DNA of 64,000 bases from Microvelia longipes (GCA_018340805.1 JACMZG010001911.1:38019847-38083846); one strand, 5' to 3'. Numbered from the stretch's first letter, positions 45,920 to 60,232 are shown. Notes: generated by a model not told the origin, from the sequence alone. Numbers and translations are program-made.

Positions 45920-46403
45920 CAAACGAAGCTGCAGAGCGTAATAAATTCTAGGCTCTGACCCACGGACTTCTTGCGTCCGTGGGTGAAAGGACTCGTTCAG
46001 GAAGGTTGAAATAGACTTCGAAAAATAGACTTCGTTACTTAAAATTTAGTAACGATTCCAGAAGACAAGATCAACTATTGTTGAAAAATGTTAGGCCTAT
46101 AATGAAACACCATATTTAAGTGAACCTTATTGAATGCAGTCTTAGAAGAGTAGGACGAAAAAACAAACAAATGTACAAAGATGACAAACAAAAAGATAAG
46201 ATGAGTAGAAGAGTGAAGAAGCAAAACAGATAGTAAAAAAAAAGAAACAAAAAGAACAACAGGTTTAAAAACAGAAGAGACAGGTTTCACAATATATACA
46301 TCATATAACTCTATTTATATAAAGATACAAAAACACATGAACACGCAGAAAATGAAGATTCGGACAATGCACCATAAACAGCTACCAATAAGCACTTAAA
46401 AAC

Positions 46404-46404
46404 G

Positions 46405-46453
<49 letters not shown>
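46404..46453. repeat. (TA)n tract (copy B)
   Basis: Counterpart of 25566-25613. Confidence 0.95.
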
Positions 46454-46454
<1 letters not shown>

Positions 46455-47015
46455 TTGTGTATACAAATTTAAGTTTCTTAAAACCTATTTTTAAGAGTCC
46501 TTTGAAACAAATAATGGTTACACACCTGAGTCTAACTCCCGCCATATGACCCACCTCATTAAAAAAATTTGTTCTCATAAAATTCGCTAAAAGAAAGGTC
46601 ATCAGAAGTTTGGGCTAATATCAACCCAAACCGTCGTGTTAGAACTTTATCTCATTCGGCGTAATACTAATTATAACCATCTAATTAAAATAAATAAAAT
46701 ATAATTTATATCATTAGTTAAAGAAGTAATTTATAAAATAAGTATAAATTAATGGATATTATTTTACTTAAATAGCAACCTGGTACAGATTGTGTATAAC
46801 TGTAATATTCTTGGCTTAACAAGTATGTAATAAATACAGTAGTTTTTAGTTTGTAGTTTTTTATTTTCATAACGTAAGTAGTTTGTTATTAACATTTTTT
46901 TAAAAAAATTACCTTGCACATCAAACAATTATAAATCAATCCGTAGTCATAGGAAACATAATAATGTGTAACGTATGTGGGAGGATACGTGGGGTAGATA
47001 ATCGTAAGTGAAACT

Positions 47016-47584
47016 ACAGCCCTTCGCCCGTAGCCCAAACACGGGCACAATGTCGTTGTTTTGTATTATTTGTTGTTTTATTATTATTTCTTGTTACATA
47101 GCAATTTGCCATGTATTTAGCGACATTTCATCGCCTCGCTATTTTTTTTTTTAGTATTTATTATTACATGGCATTTTGCCATTTATCTATCGAATAATCT
47201 ATCGAAGGGCTACAGCCCTTCGGCCCGTAGCCCAAACACGGGCACAATGTCGTTGTTTTGTATTATTTGTTGTTTTATTATTATTTCTTGTTACATAGCA
47301 ATTTGCCATGTATTTAGCGACATTTCATCGCCTCGCTATTTTTTTTTAGTATTTATTATTACATGGCATTTTGCCATTTATCTATCGAATAATCTATCGA
47401 AGGGCTACAGCCCTTCGGCCCGTAGCCCAAACACGGGCACAATGTCGTTGTTTTGTATTATTTGTTGTTTTATTATTATTTCTTGTTACATAGCAATTTG
47501 CCATGTATTTAGCGACATTTCATCGCCTCGCTATTTTTTTTTTAGTATTTATTATTACATGGCATTTTGCCATTTATCTATCGA
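47016..47584 (+). repeat. ~195-bp tandem repeat, 3 units (copy B)
   Basis: Counterpart of 26178-26752. Changed T-run lengths here fuse two MSLFCIICCF frames into a 140-codon ORF that is closed in copy A, showing that the frame is not under coding constraint. Confidence 0.9.
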
Positions 47585-48972
47585 ATTTTCATCACTTCGC
47601 CTCACATGCTTGCTTCGCGGACTAGTGAGGCTTGCTACGGCCCTGTCGGGGCCATATAAAGTTTTTTAAGTAGCATTTAAAGCAAACAGCAAACATTTAG
47701 ACAGTTTGTTTACCTGAATGGCACACACCTCTTTATCTAGTACAGAAGATCAACATAGACTTAAGTTTTAACTAATCATTAGGGTCTTACGTGTTTAAGG
47801 ATTAGAGCAGGTAAAAAAAGATCATAAAGTATTCAACATTTTTTTACTAAATGCAACTAATCAAATCCAAATTTTAACTCATTTAAATTTTTCTTTAAAG
47901 CACAATCAAAAACTTAGAAATGAGCTATGAAATGCGAGGTGCCTGAACATTAGTAAAAAAATGTACAATAAGCGAAACCATCTTTTTACTCAAATGTCAT
48001 GGCGTCATAATTAACTTAAATAAGTTAATTATCCACTTCAAGGTCCGGCCGCTCTGCGGGCCTGCTTAGCTTGAATTGGTTCTATTGAGGTATTTTGGAC
48101 CTGTTTGTCTGGGACAGTAAGTTTGTGAATGCGGATCAAGAGGGATGGTCTTTCTTCTATACTACAACCCTACACTCATACACTACCTCAACTTTCGGCA
48201 TCCGAACAACCTCGTAAGCGTCATTTTCATGATGAAAATTCGCTAAAATCGGGAACGAATTACCTCGGAACTTTTCCCCATTACATCGGATTCGCTACTC
48301 TCATCCTACCTAATTATAGGGTAAATCCTCATCCTCCCTATAATAATTATAGGGGTAAGTGTAAAAATGTTCAAAGCTAACAGATTGAATCTTAACGATA
48401 GTGTGACCTAACTTTCAATAATTACACTACTGACTTACCGCATGAACCCCATTTGTGTCTATAATAATAATAATATGTCTATTATATATCTCAAATAATA
48501 CTATTCTGTGTTCTAAAATAATAGGCGTAGTGTAAACAAAATTTTGAGTTTTTACCCTCAGAACCCAATTTACGGATTAATAATTTGTTGTTTGATAAAA
48601 AAAACATATGTGTCGAGCTTCGCTCGGGTATTGCTGCTGGTATCTTTATAATTAAAACATAGTATATTGATTCAAAACAATTTTTTTTTGTCTATACTTC
48701 ATATTATTGAAAGTATGAAAACGAAAAAAGATGTTACATCTGAGTGTTCACAAAAAAATCTGTTATATTATGTTAATCAAAAATATTATTATTGAATCTG
48801 AATCAATAATAATATTTATTTAAAACAGATAAAGAAATATTAGGTATAGTTTGAATTTGTATTGCAACAAGGAAGAATAAGCGCCAGGAATACAGGGAGG
48901 CGCAGACGCGAATATTGACTCAAAACTCTCAGGAATATATCTAGGTGCTCCTTGTTTCAGGGTGGAGTAAAG

Positions 48973-49030
48973 ATGGCTTCCGACAGGAGGTACCTGCTAG
49001 ACAAACAGGTTGCAAATCTTCAGTACACAG
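48973..49030 (+). CDS. Gad1: Candidate first coding exon of glutamate decarboxylase (copy B)
   Basis: Identical to the exon at 28140-28197: ATG, 19 codons plus one base, GT donor at 49031, acceptor-like TTTCAG ending at 48960. Because copy B lies in the same contig as the GAD exon at 61648 with no gap between, this is the copy to prefer as the real upstream exon, giving an intron of about 12.6 kb. Phase matches: G at the end here plus AC at 61648-61649 makes Asp. Its exact conservation between copies carries no weight because the whole 12 kb is nearly identical. Transcript evidence is needed to confirm that it is spliced to the GAD exon and that translation starts here. Confidence 0.45.
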
Positions 49031-50731
49031 GTTAGTCAGTCCATTCTTTTATTTATAATACTTGGAAAATTTAGTTAAAACGCAGTTTTAACATTTAGTC
49101 ATTATAAAATAATTGTAAAAGTGAGGATTAAGTTACAATTAAAACAACAATGGCCACCCACTTGTTGTAGTTTTAGGCAATATTAAACCGATTGTCATGT
49201 GACCATGACAACTATACGACCGCCTTTCGAAAACAATAATGTACTAATACTTCTCTACAATTGATTAGTCGTGTATTTTGTATAATTCCGAACCTTAAAA
49301 ATACAACTGTTATTGATTAGTACCTAATTAACAAAACACACTTATTGCTATTATGTTAAACACAATTAAACGAATTATAACCGCCACAATAACTCTCTAA
49401 CACTTATTCTGGTCGGAATAAAACGTGGTTCAAAAATCTAATAAACACTGCTGCTAATATATCAAAATTTACTAAACTTCAAAAGGATGGAACCGTGCTG
49501 AATTTTAATATTATAAAATATATGCACTACTTTAGTACGATGTACCTACTGCTTTTTGATACGATACTATACTATACTACACGATGTATACTTAATAAAC
49601 ATACTCCGATAAAATCGGATTAGTTCCGATTAATCTTTTGACAGGTTTCTGACTAATACACTTAGATAATTCATCGTGTAACACTAAATGTAACACACTT
49701 AATTAATTCATTTAATTAATTTCATTAAAATATTCAAAATTTAGATGGGATTCATTTATATTTAAAATCCCAAAATACAATGTTAGTTATTAACAAAAAT
49801 ATGCAAACTAGATTTTATAAACGCTTAGGGTGAAGGTTCTATGAAGGGATGTCTGTACAAACAGCAGATAAGGGTTAGAGCCCTATTATCTATAACATAT
49901 GCAACGTGTCATCTCTTTGGTAAGCGAAGGGTGATAATATCTGAAATATTAAAGCAGATTTCGTTGACATATTATATATTAAGGAATATGTTAAAAAAGT
50001 TTAAGATGAGACAAGCTGCTCAAGATGGTAACTTATAGTTTTTAATGGATCTTCGATTAAAAAAAATCTGAAACGAACCTTACAACACTATATTGCTTTC
50101 ATGTTTTATACAATGTAAGTATATAAGCTACAAGCTTTGTGAACTTTCATGTAAACTAATATATTTCAATTAAGAAATGTAACAAATCGAAGCATAATTA
50201 ACTTTATCAGAAAAAATTCTTTCAGGGCTTAAAAATTTGCTTTTAAAATATATATATCACGTGAAGTGCGTTTAGATGACTTTTTAAACTTTTCTATACC
50301 CGTAGCTCTCGGGCTTCTTAGTTCCCACTTTTTGGTGTTAATTTGTTTACACTATTTTGTAAACAACACTATTTGCGTGCTTTCTTCCCTATTAATCCAA
50401 TTTTTCCTTATTAATCTATATATATAATCTTATATATAAGTTTTCAATATATATTAAAAAGCCTGAGCATTAGCGTAACAACTTATTATATAAATTTTTG
50501 AATTTTTCAAAGAAAATGCTTATATTTATTCTAAAGATTATACATTATACGGGAAAGATATTAAATAATGTGTTAAATATACGTCGAAAAGTTAAGCAAA
50601 AATTGGATTAATAAGCAAGAAAGCGCGCATTTCTACGAACCTCCGCGCCAATTTTTTTTTTTGGTTTGTTGACGTACCCGAAACATATTTTACTAAACTG
50701 AACAAAATTTCTTATGAACTCTTTAAAAGTT

Positions 50732-50796
50732 ATGCGCATCCGCCAAGACTCGATCTCTTGATCTGTAGTTTAGTGCTCTATCCTCTTATGGATACT
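50732..50796 (-). mobile_element. tRNA-derived SINE head or tRNA pseudogene (copy B)
   Basis: Counterpart of 29912-29975, identical in the A- and B-box-like parts. Confidence 0.55.
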
Positions 50797-51126
50797 GGTC
50801 TTGAAACCATTTGTAGAACTTTAGGAATTCTTTACTCTCTACTACATTCCGTACTTAATTTTTCCGTAATGATTTTTTTCATTAACTTCACCACTTAAGT
50901 GTTTTCTGGTTATTTAGGGATTTTTTAAAAAGTTGCTGACATAGCAAACCGGGTTAGTTACGTCACAACAACTTGGTTTCGATAGGTTTTGTGCCCTCTC
51001 TACGTGGATTTTTAGTCTACAATAGTCTATAGGTGTAGTTATGCTGTCCAGAAAATTATTTTATGACGTCATTAACCCACAATAATGACTCAGTTTTATG
51101 AAAAATCATAAAACATAGTAAAATGT

Positions 51127-51540
51127 TATATAGAAAGAATGTCACCATGCATAAGACTAACCCATATGTCAAGTTTAATTTCAATATTAGAATTAGTTCA
51201 ATTTTTATTAAATAACTTGTGTACGTTTTTAAAAAATAATTCTGGCGTAGTGGTCCGCTGTCGGGCGAATTTCATTTAGAATGAGAGTTCCGTGCTTAAC
51301 AACCCATTTCGTGCTTAAGGTTCCGGTTCAAACTATAAAAATTATCATTCCAATCAGGAATTGTTATTAAGCACGGAAACACGCATCCAAAGAAAATTCG
51401 CCCCACATGCGGACCACCACGCCAGAATTATTTTTTTAAAACGTATACAAGTTATTTAATAAAAATTGAACAAATTCTAATAATGAAATTAAACTTGACA
51501 GATGGGTTAGTCTTATACATGGTGACATTCTTTCTATATA
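51127..51540. repeat. ~414-bp long palindrome with M1 arms (copy B)
   Basis: Counterpart of 30307-30721. Outer arms TATATAGAAAGAATGTCACC and its complement, inner M1 ends. Confidence 0.9.
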
Positions 51541-51841
51541 TTAAATTAATTGCAACAATGGTTTTTTCAACTTTTTGGTCACTTTGAGTGGTCGTATTGA
51601 CTTCGGACCGGACTCATTTGATTCAGCTTCTCAAAAAACATAAATATTGACCTTTTTCGGCGAAAAATATTAACCCTGAATTTTGCTGACTCCGCAAACC
51701 AGGTTCATGACGTCACAAAAACCTGGTTTTCAATAGGGTTCGTTTCCTTCCAAAGGTCGATTATCGTACCAAGTTAAATTCAAAAATATTAATCCGTTCG
51801 AAAGATAGAGTGTTTACAAGAATGTGTCTAAATAAATAAAT

Positions 51842-51842
<1 letters not shown>

Positions 51843-51903
<61 letters not shown>

Positions 51904-51981
51904 TATATATTATATTTATATATTATTATATATATTTATATTATATATTATATTATATATATTTTATATATATATATATAT

Positions 51982-52046
<65 letters not shown>
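51843..52046. repeat. (TA)n-rich tract (copy B)
   Basis: Counterpart of 31021-31231, with more TTATAT interruptions. Confidence 0.95.
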
Positions 52047-52051
<5 letters not shown>

Positions 52052-52075
52052 CTTGCGAAACGTATGTTTCGTCAT

Positions 52076-52484
52076 TAGGGACCTCTGAAACGGATTTGTA
52101 TCGTGGTCCGAGGTTCGACTTCTGCCATGACGCCTATCCTATTAGCGAATTTATTCCCAAAGGAAATTCGCTAAAAACGGAAAATAATTCAATTAAGTTG
52201 TAATTTGGTACAATTGTATTCCTTTACGTAATAAATAAGTAAACCAAGTTCCGTTTTAATACGACAAGTTATATTACATATATATACAAGTTATATATCC
52301 ATGATTTTTGTTAGATCATAAAAGTTGAGCAGCATCTGTATGGGTAACCGCGGGGTATGAACTGATATATTTACTATTTGAGAACGAGCAAAACGAGTCC
52401 AAAGTAGAGACGATGAGTGTAGCGAATCCGATGTGATTAGAAAACGCTCCGAGGTACCCTGAACCCGATTTTTTATTAATATCA
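52076..52484 (+). repeat. Dispersed repeat family R (copy B)
   Basis: Counterpart of 31258-31660. Confidence 0.65.
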
Positions 52485-54029
52485 ACTACTCTAGAGGTCT
52501 GTTAGGATTGGCTTTTTATTAATTTTAAACAAAAAATAAATTAAACAAAAAAATCAGGCACGGGAGGTAACTCCGTACCTTTCTTAAACTTCAGATCCGC
52601 TTCTCTTCTCATCTGAATGACACGTTTACCCGAAACAGGCGTACGAAGCCCGATGTAGTACTACTTCGGTATCGCTATGCTTGGCTTCAGGATAAAAAAA
52701 TAATTTTTATATGCTAGATCTCACACTAGTAACTTGCTATAATATATTTTAAAACATAATTTTATGACATAAAGTGCTGCTAAAAATATAATTATGAGCT
52801 TGTGATATACAGATAGCAGTTAACTCTTCGTTTACTATTCCGTAAAAGGATGACAGAATATTCAGCCTAAGGAAATAGAAAGCATGACTTTTTTAATCAT
52901 TGTCTAACGTCTACTAGGTTCGAGAAGTATTTCTTCTTTCTTCTTTTGTCTTTTTAATTTACGGTCCACTTCTTTCGAATACATCAACTCAACTACAGCT
53001 TTTCATTTTCATTTTTTACCTTTTTAATTTTGTTTTTGCTTTGCTGTTTTAGGGCGATTAAAATGAAAAGACTCTTTTCAAAAGATAACTTTGAAATATA
53101 AAATTTTATTTTTAATATGAGTGGGACAGGTTGAAGTTTAAATCAATTTCTGAAATTTGTCAAGCAATAAATGGAAATCAATACTTCTCTACTATTTCGT
53201 ATTGCATTTTATTAATTATTGAATGCGCCAACAAGTTATAAACAAAATTGAATCAATAATAGAAACTTAGTGTCATTTTTAAAACAGGGAACAAGGGCGT
53301 GCAGTAATCACACAATTTTTCTTAAAATAAATAAAACTTCCGTCATCTGAACACCCTTATAAGCGTGATTTTCATAATGAAAATTTACTTAAAACGCGTC
53401 AGCGAATATAGTCATGATAGTTTTCATGCCCATGTTATAACAATGCGATAAAAGAAAAAATCGGGTACGGGGTACCTCTGCTAAAGTTAATTTTTAAAAT
53501 TCAAATTTTATTTTTTGTTCTTACAAAGTACAAGTTAACACTACTAAGTTAAAAGGTTTCTTGAAATAAAATCATATTTTAAAATGAAATTTTAGATTTT
53601 ATTAATAAATGTGATAGAAGGCATTTTTTATGATTTGTAAGCTTTAATAATTTATTTCTATAATAATTACTATAACTTTCTTTTAACTTGGCTGGGCAAA
53701 TATTTAAGAAATCGCATTTTTCGAACACAATCTGTGCTAAGTTTTGTTTTAATGTCACAACTATGTTTAAGATATGTCTGGGAAAAAAATGGGGGAAGGT
53801 TGTTGTAACGAGGTTTTGAGAACAAAGGGATTCCAAAGCGATTTTTGCTTTCTGCTCTTCTGTCTGCAGGAAAAATGAAAGGGAGTGGAGATATGAAGGG
53901 GTATAGTAGATAACTACAAGTGTGAAATCAAAGAAAGTACCTTACTACAAACATCAACTTTTTTTTATAAAGCACAATAAGCTATACTTCTTACACAACG
54001 AATTGTTTGTTCTTAGTAACGATTCTAAA

Positions 54030-54800
54030 GCAAAAAATAGGTACGGGGTACCTCGGAACTTTTCCTCAACATATCGGATTCACTACGCTCGTCCTCAGAA
54101 TGTAAAAGCCGTTTAATTTATACTGCACAAGTCTTCGGTCTCGCTTCGCTGACCTCAGATAGTAAATACATTTGTTTCCTTCCTAGCAGTCACTCATCTA
54201 GGCACTGACCGCACGCTCGATGCTGGTTAAATTTTATAATCCACAACAAATTATAGATATACTTGTTGCATTAAAAACTAAACTTAATATACTTCTTTAT
54301 TACGTAAAGTTATATTCTTGAACAAAATTTCAATTCAATAGGATTTTTTTTTTTTTTTTTTTTTAAAAATCCTTTATTAATAATTATCATATTTACATAT
54401 TAGATACACGGATAAAGGAATAAGATGCCACACTAAAGAATTGAAAAATTCTGTGCTGTGTGGCATTATTTTCCGATTTTTTATTTAAAAAAACGTTTTT
54501 TTTAAATATTCCATAAAAATTGATCTAACGCTGATAATAGATGAAACACAGCACTATGATAGTATTATACATGGCTGCATGAAGATCGCATAATTTTTAC
54601 GAGTTTTATAATTTTTCAAAAAATTTTTGAGTCCATATTGCGGGTTAATGACGTCATAAACAAATATTTTCCGAATAGCAAAAAAGACACACAACGATGA
54701 TAACAGACACACATTCAGACAGACAACATTGCAAAAACCACTCAGGAGGCCTGAAACGGATGATTCCGGTTTCATCCCGGCGTGCCTAATCCCGGCTATT
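54030..54800 (-). repeat. Dispersed repeat family R with poly(A) insertion (copy B)
   Basis: Counterpart of 33225-34015, including the inserted poly(A) retroposon (T-run near 54345-54365, hairpin ending near 54465). Confidence 0.7.
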
Positions 54801-56329
54801 TTTTTGCAAAACACCATACTTTTTCGATATACCTACGGTATAAATGGTGGAACAGTGAATTACATGGAATATATAAATACAAATATATAGTATACAAATA
54901 CATGGAAATATACAATGGATTTATTAATTAAAGAATATTTAAATTTAGTTTGTAAGATACGAATAGGTAGCAGCAATTCTATTTTAAGCTGATAAGTTGC
55001 AAAAACACTTCTAGTAAAATAGAGTAATTAATCATTATTTTATATTTATCGAAGTAATTTATTTAATTTTAATTAAAGTAAAAATAATGCAACTAATTTT
55101 ATTTTATTTTTTGAGTGAAAATGAGAGCTTGTATTCTGTATAGTTTTACTTCCATATATTTTGCATCAATGTTTATATAATCTTAGAGAGCTATTAAATT
55201 GAATTCCAAGTAAGAAGTAAAGTGCACCAAACAATAGCAAGGGATTTAACTTTTTATGGAGTATAAAAGTGATTGATGCTTTAAGAGAATTAATTTTAAA
55301 AAGAAGGGGGTCCCCTTTTAGGGTCCAGCTGAGGCTGAGGGTTGAATAGCTTGGATACCGATTAGGCACGCCTTGAGGGGTAGAAGAAAAACCGTAAATA
55401 CTTTGCCAGTATAATATTGAAAATTCCATTCCACTGTTCCAACATTTTCCAAACAGTTGAACCGTAAAAATTCTTTCAATTCCAGCATTGTCATCCCTTC
55501 AAAACCATTCCCGCTCGCGAAAATTAATTATTTGTTTAATTTTATGACGAGATTTATTAGTTTTGCTTCTTTAATGTTTATTTTGATGTGAGCACTATTT
55601 TATAGGACTACGAATTGCATTTAGTTTTCAGTTTCTATTATAAGAGTGGAATAAATAAATGGAAATATATTCATTAGTACAAGTGCTAATTATAAGCATT
55701 CCCTTCATGGAATTAAAATATGAAGTAAAGTCTTTGGTTAGAATAGATAAATAGTTAAAGTCTTAATACTAATAAGGTTAGTATTATTAATACTAGTAAT
55801 ATTAATATTATTAATATTAATAATAATAAGTATTAATATTAATAAAGGTGAATCAAGTCTTCAGTACTATATTGGTCTGTAAGGTAATTTAGAAGGCCCT
55901 GGCGACGGATGTACTACACAATCGGAAATATTTTTCTTATCGTTTAGGGGTGATGATGATGACCCGCATTAAAATAGGGTGTTAAACAGCAAAGTAAAAA
56001 GCAGCTGATATGTGTTAAATCACTCATCTGACACTCGTTCAGCTATATGTTAAAGTACTGATTTAGTATTCATCGTCTCTGACCAGAGTCTAAATTATAA
56101 TTTTAGCGGTTTTATAACAAACAGATTACGCTAATGAAGTTGTTCGGATAACAGAAGTGGAATGTGGTCGACTGCGCTTGTTTTTCTTCGAATACTGCGC
56201 TTTTAAACTTTTCCTCCTCCACAAATGTCAAGTCCTGATCTGTGAAAAATACTCTCTTCGACGCGGAAGACTTACTTATTTCTGTTAAAAAGTTTTTATC
56301 TTTCTTTTTGCGTCATTTCAAAGTCACAT

Positions 56330-59300
56330 CAGATGGGATGAATGAAAAGGATTACAAGTTCTTATTGTTATGTCCATTTCAAGGAATTAAGGGGAAAACA
56401 GGGTTTAAGATTAAGTATAAGAGTGGATTGTGATTGGGTTTTTAGCGGCCAATTACCCCATATAGAAGGGTGATTCTCCCGTATGACTGTTCAGTGTAAT
56501 TACTGACAGGAAAGGGCAGAGTATCTCTGTTTGTTACATCCCTTACCTCGAGCCCTTGTATTGCAGACTTTCAATCATTCCTTTAACAATCGCTTCGCTG
56601 AACTTTACCCCGAGTTTAAAAACGGAGAGAAAAGGAGCAGCTGAGTTTTTTAAACTCGGCTTTGTTGTGTTTCGCTTTAATTAAACATTTAAATAAAATA
56701 GTAGTTTTGATTTTGATTAAACCCGTATTTATTAGAAATATAATTCTTTGTCTAGTAGAAATATAAGGGCTTTCTAACCCAGAGGATATTTATTTTATAA
56801 AATTAAATTAAAAATGTATATAATAAACATTTATATCATTAAATAAAAACCTTCTTGTTAAAATTAACAATATAGCATAGCATAAGCATATATGGATCAT
56901 TGCAGGCAAGAAATCATTTTATAATAACACGTAACTCCCGATCTGCTACTTGACGTCGCCATTGCAAGATACATCCAAAACCTCTTGAAGTGCAAGTTTG
57001 AAGCTAATCAGTATAATTTTATTTCCAGCTGCATTACATAGAATCTACGACGTATGTAGCATTGAAACTGATACTACTAAGATCTTGAAATCTCAAGATT
57101 ATTTAAGTGATAAAAGGCTGGTTTGGTCAAATACAACTCACAACGTGGTTAGTTGATAAACGATTTACCATAAAAAAGAAATGTGTAGCGGAGACATCTC
57201 AGGGTGCAGGGTGTCCGCATTGCGACCACATGGTTGTTATCCTGCACCAGTTTGTCGTAATTAGTTTTGTAAGAGGCAGAATGCCACAATATTTGCTCAT
57301 TTCCAAATGTATTAGTCGTAAAACGAAGTTTTTAATAAAATCTGAAATAAAACTATAAATGCTTACTTGGTCAATGTGTTTAACATACCTAGCAGTATAT
57401 ACATCAACAAGATATGACGCAATACAGATGCATTAACAATAGAGTTCTGGCCATTTATGAGGACGATTTTCGCACCACGCTTCGTTGTACAAAGCGTTAA
57501 AAGTTATTGTGACGAAAACGCACTCGCTTCCTCCTCCTATGAACCCAACTTCAATCGCTCATTTTACCTATGAAAAGTTGTTGAAACGATCGTACAGAGA
57601 TGGTACACTTTAAGTGTCCCCGGATCAGTTGCCAATACGTGTAAATAAAAAAGTCGAACATCCCAATATTAATTATTTGACGGAATTGAATTGTAGTGAA
57701 ATTTAAGTTTTTACTTTGCCTAATTAATGTCGCAAGAGATTTGACTTCTTAAATGGAAAGAATAATTAGAAAAGACTTACGAAAGGAATAAGAATACTGA
57801 AAGAAATGAAGAGAGACTTCTTTTCTTACATTATTTTATCTTGTATCCGTTCTTGGAACTCAATAAAAATATGCCTTTCATTTTTTTTAAATTTTTTGCC
57901 AATTTTTTTTAAATGCCTCTATTAAATAATAATGATTTTAAATCAATTAATGTTCAATCAATTCGATGTTGCATTGGGCACCTAAAGGTATCTACGATAC
58001 CACCAAAAAGAAGTTTCCTTTGCAAAATAAAGTACCCTAAGTTTAATAAGTTAATGCCAATTTAAGAGAGGTGGGAGAATTTTATTTGGTTCTCCTGTAC
58101 ATATATCTTTTTACTTATATTTTTTTATTAATACTTAATAAACAACTTGTTAATTATTGTCTTACAGCCCTGCAACAAAGGTTATTCCTATGCTGTCAAA
58201 TTTTCTTTGCGCTCTAATTATGTAAAAACATTTTGAAAGAAATAAAAAATTAAAACGTTTCAATAAAATGTATTTAAAGAGGGTATAAGAATCACTTCAT
58301 AAAATCCTATATAGCTTTAAACCTCAAGCACTGTCCTATTAAAGTTAATCCCTCATGTGAAGAGAAGAAGTAGTTTACTTTCTGTATAGCATAAAGGAGT
58401 AAAGGAACCTTATACAGAGTAGTAGGTTGTTTTGTTACTATAGGGTAGATATCCAAAATTAATAAAGCAAACAGTTCGACACAACATGACACCCTGGACA
58501 CAGGTGCATTGACTCTAAACCCTGCGCTATTAAGGTTTTGATTTAACCCTCCCTTCAATAAACCTTATTCACAGCTGTGGGTTGCAAACAGTATTACGAA
58601 CTTCTCTTGTTCTTTCAATTCGAGTCATGAAGTGTAGGGGACTGCTCTATGTAAAAGATTGACTAATTGTTATTTTAGCAATAATATATCACATGCCTGT
58701 CATTTCAATACGTTCCTTTTAATATAAAGCATCCCACTCTACGCGAATAGTAAAAAGTTTGTTTTGCTTCAACGTATTTTACGAAAGGGGACGTATGGCA
58801 ATAGCAAAAAGTGGTTCTCTCACTTTTTTTTATAAATGTCCGTGTTTTTTAACCTACTTACAACAAAGGTTTGTGTCGTACGTATATGCAAATGGAGTTT
58901 TTCATGTATGTCTTTCCTTAAAAACTATAGTAAAGGTCAAACGGCAAAACACAATTTTACCCTATTACAGCAACACGACAGATATTAGGAGTACCGACGC
59001 CTAACTTTAAATAGCCGACAAGAAGTTCTAACTTTTACCTTAAGATGAGTAAAGCTCAATGGATTAAATAAATGCAAGTTTTTCTGAACATCAAAAATAA
59101 TAAAAATATCCCCTTATTTTCTTCATTTGCATGTACATTTTATTTTTATACACAAAAGTTGAAGCATCAGTTCATAATTTTTTAATATAAATGCGTCAAG
59201 GAAATATGGCTGGCTTATAACTGGTATGTGCAGTACACAATTGCCTGAAAAGCAAAGCAACCATCACTTAGGAGACAGTGTATGAGGAGGAGACGTTTCT

Positions 59301-59496
59301 GAAGCTTCTATACACTTTAGCTTAGCGGTATGCTCTATATGTTCTAGAATGGAGGCATCGAGTTGTTAATACCAGATAGCAGAGTGCAGATCAGATGTAT
59401 GAACTCACCATGCCATAATTCTTTATTCTTAAGAGTCCCAAGAAAACGATATAGAGATATGTTTAGTAATATAACTATATATATACGTTAATATGC
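56330..59496. other. Probable GAD intron, AT-rich, one hairpin
   Basis: A stem of CCGAGTTTAAAAAC (about 56610-56623) with GTTTTTTAAACTCGG (about 56645-56659) is the only structure noted. ORFs at 57107-57358, 58307-58558 and 58759-59004 have no recognisable domains. No exon is recognised. Confidence 0.4.
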
Positions 59497-59497
59497 T

Positions 59498-59616
59498 TGT
59501 CATATTATTAAAACAGATTATGTCATGTCATTATTATTTTATGCCATTTTATTATGAATATAGTTTTCTTACTTAAACGAAAATGATACGACATAATCTG
59601 TCTTAATAATATGACA
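59498..59616 (-). mobile_element. LTR-end / foldback next to a retroelement PPT
   Basis: TGTCATATTATTAAAACAGATTATGTC (start of plus strand at about 59498) is the inverted partner of 59590-59616, a stem of about 27 bp with few mismatches. On the minus strand the sequence starting TGTCATATTATTAAGACAG at 59616 directly follows a purine run (GAAAGAGGAAGG, complement of 59617-59628). That is the expected order polypurine tract then 3' LTR of a retroelement running leftward. The other end of the LTR was not found. Confidence 0.5.
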
Positions 59617-59688
59617 CCTTCCTCTTTCAGAAGTTCCTTAATCAATGTCTCAACTTCTCTGCATGTCTTTTTCCGTTTAGAGTACCTT

Positions 59689-59910
59689 TTAGGTCTGTGA
59701 TTCGGTTCTTTTTATGACCTTTCCTTTAATGTATCCAGAGTTATCTGGTTTTCTGATCCATACATCTTGTCCCTCTTGGTACAATTTATCTCTTGTTCCT
59801 TTATCGTGGTACTTCTTTTGTTTAGCTAGAGCGATTTCTACGTCGTAACATAAATTTCGTTTTAACATGCTTAATTTAGTTCTAATTCGCCTTCCAAATT
59901 GGATTTGCCG
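59689..59910 (-). pseudogene. Ty3/gypsy-like integrase C-terminal remnant
   Basis: Minus frame reads RQIQFGRRIRTKLSMLKRN, then ALAKQKKYHDKGTRDKLY and QEGQDVWIRKPDNSGYIKGK, then VIKRTESQT and a stop at 59689-59691. FGRRIRTKL, the Q-x2-Y-HDKG motif and the G-x-x-VWIR...KGKVI block are the end of the integrase core and the SH3-like C-terminal domain of Ty3/gypsy pol polyproteins. After a frame change it continues SKRKKTCREVETLIKELLKE to the purine tract at 59617-59630. Upstream the frame is closed and a (TA)n tract follows, so reverse transcriptase and gag are absent. It is a dead 3' fragment in the probable GAD intron, antisense to GAD. Confidence 0.75.
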
Positions 59911-60020
59911 TTAAGTTTTTTTTGTAGTATTATTATAGGCAACTCTTTATTATAGACATATTATGTCATATCTTCATATATTTATGATTTTTCCTACTGA
60001 AACCGTTACCTTTATACCTT

Positions 60021-60228
<208 letters not shown>

Positions 60229-60232
<4 letters not shown>

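Larger units (their letters stand above)
44106..56329 (+). repeat. 12.2-kb duplicated segment, copy B
   Basis: The first ~30 bp after the gap match copy A poorly; from about 44137 it tracks 23291-35529 base for base except small indels. After AAAGTCACAT (56329) it continues differently from copy A, towards the GAD exon. Confidence 0.95.
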
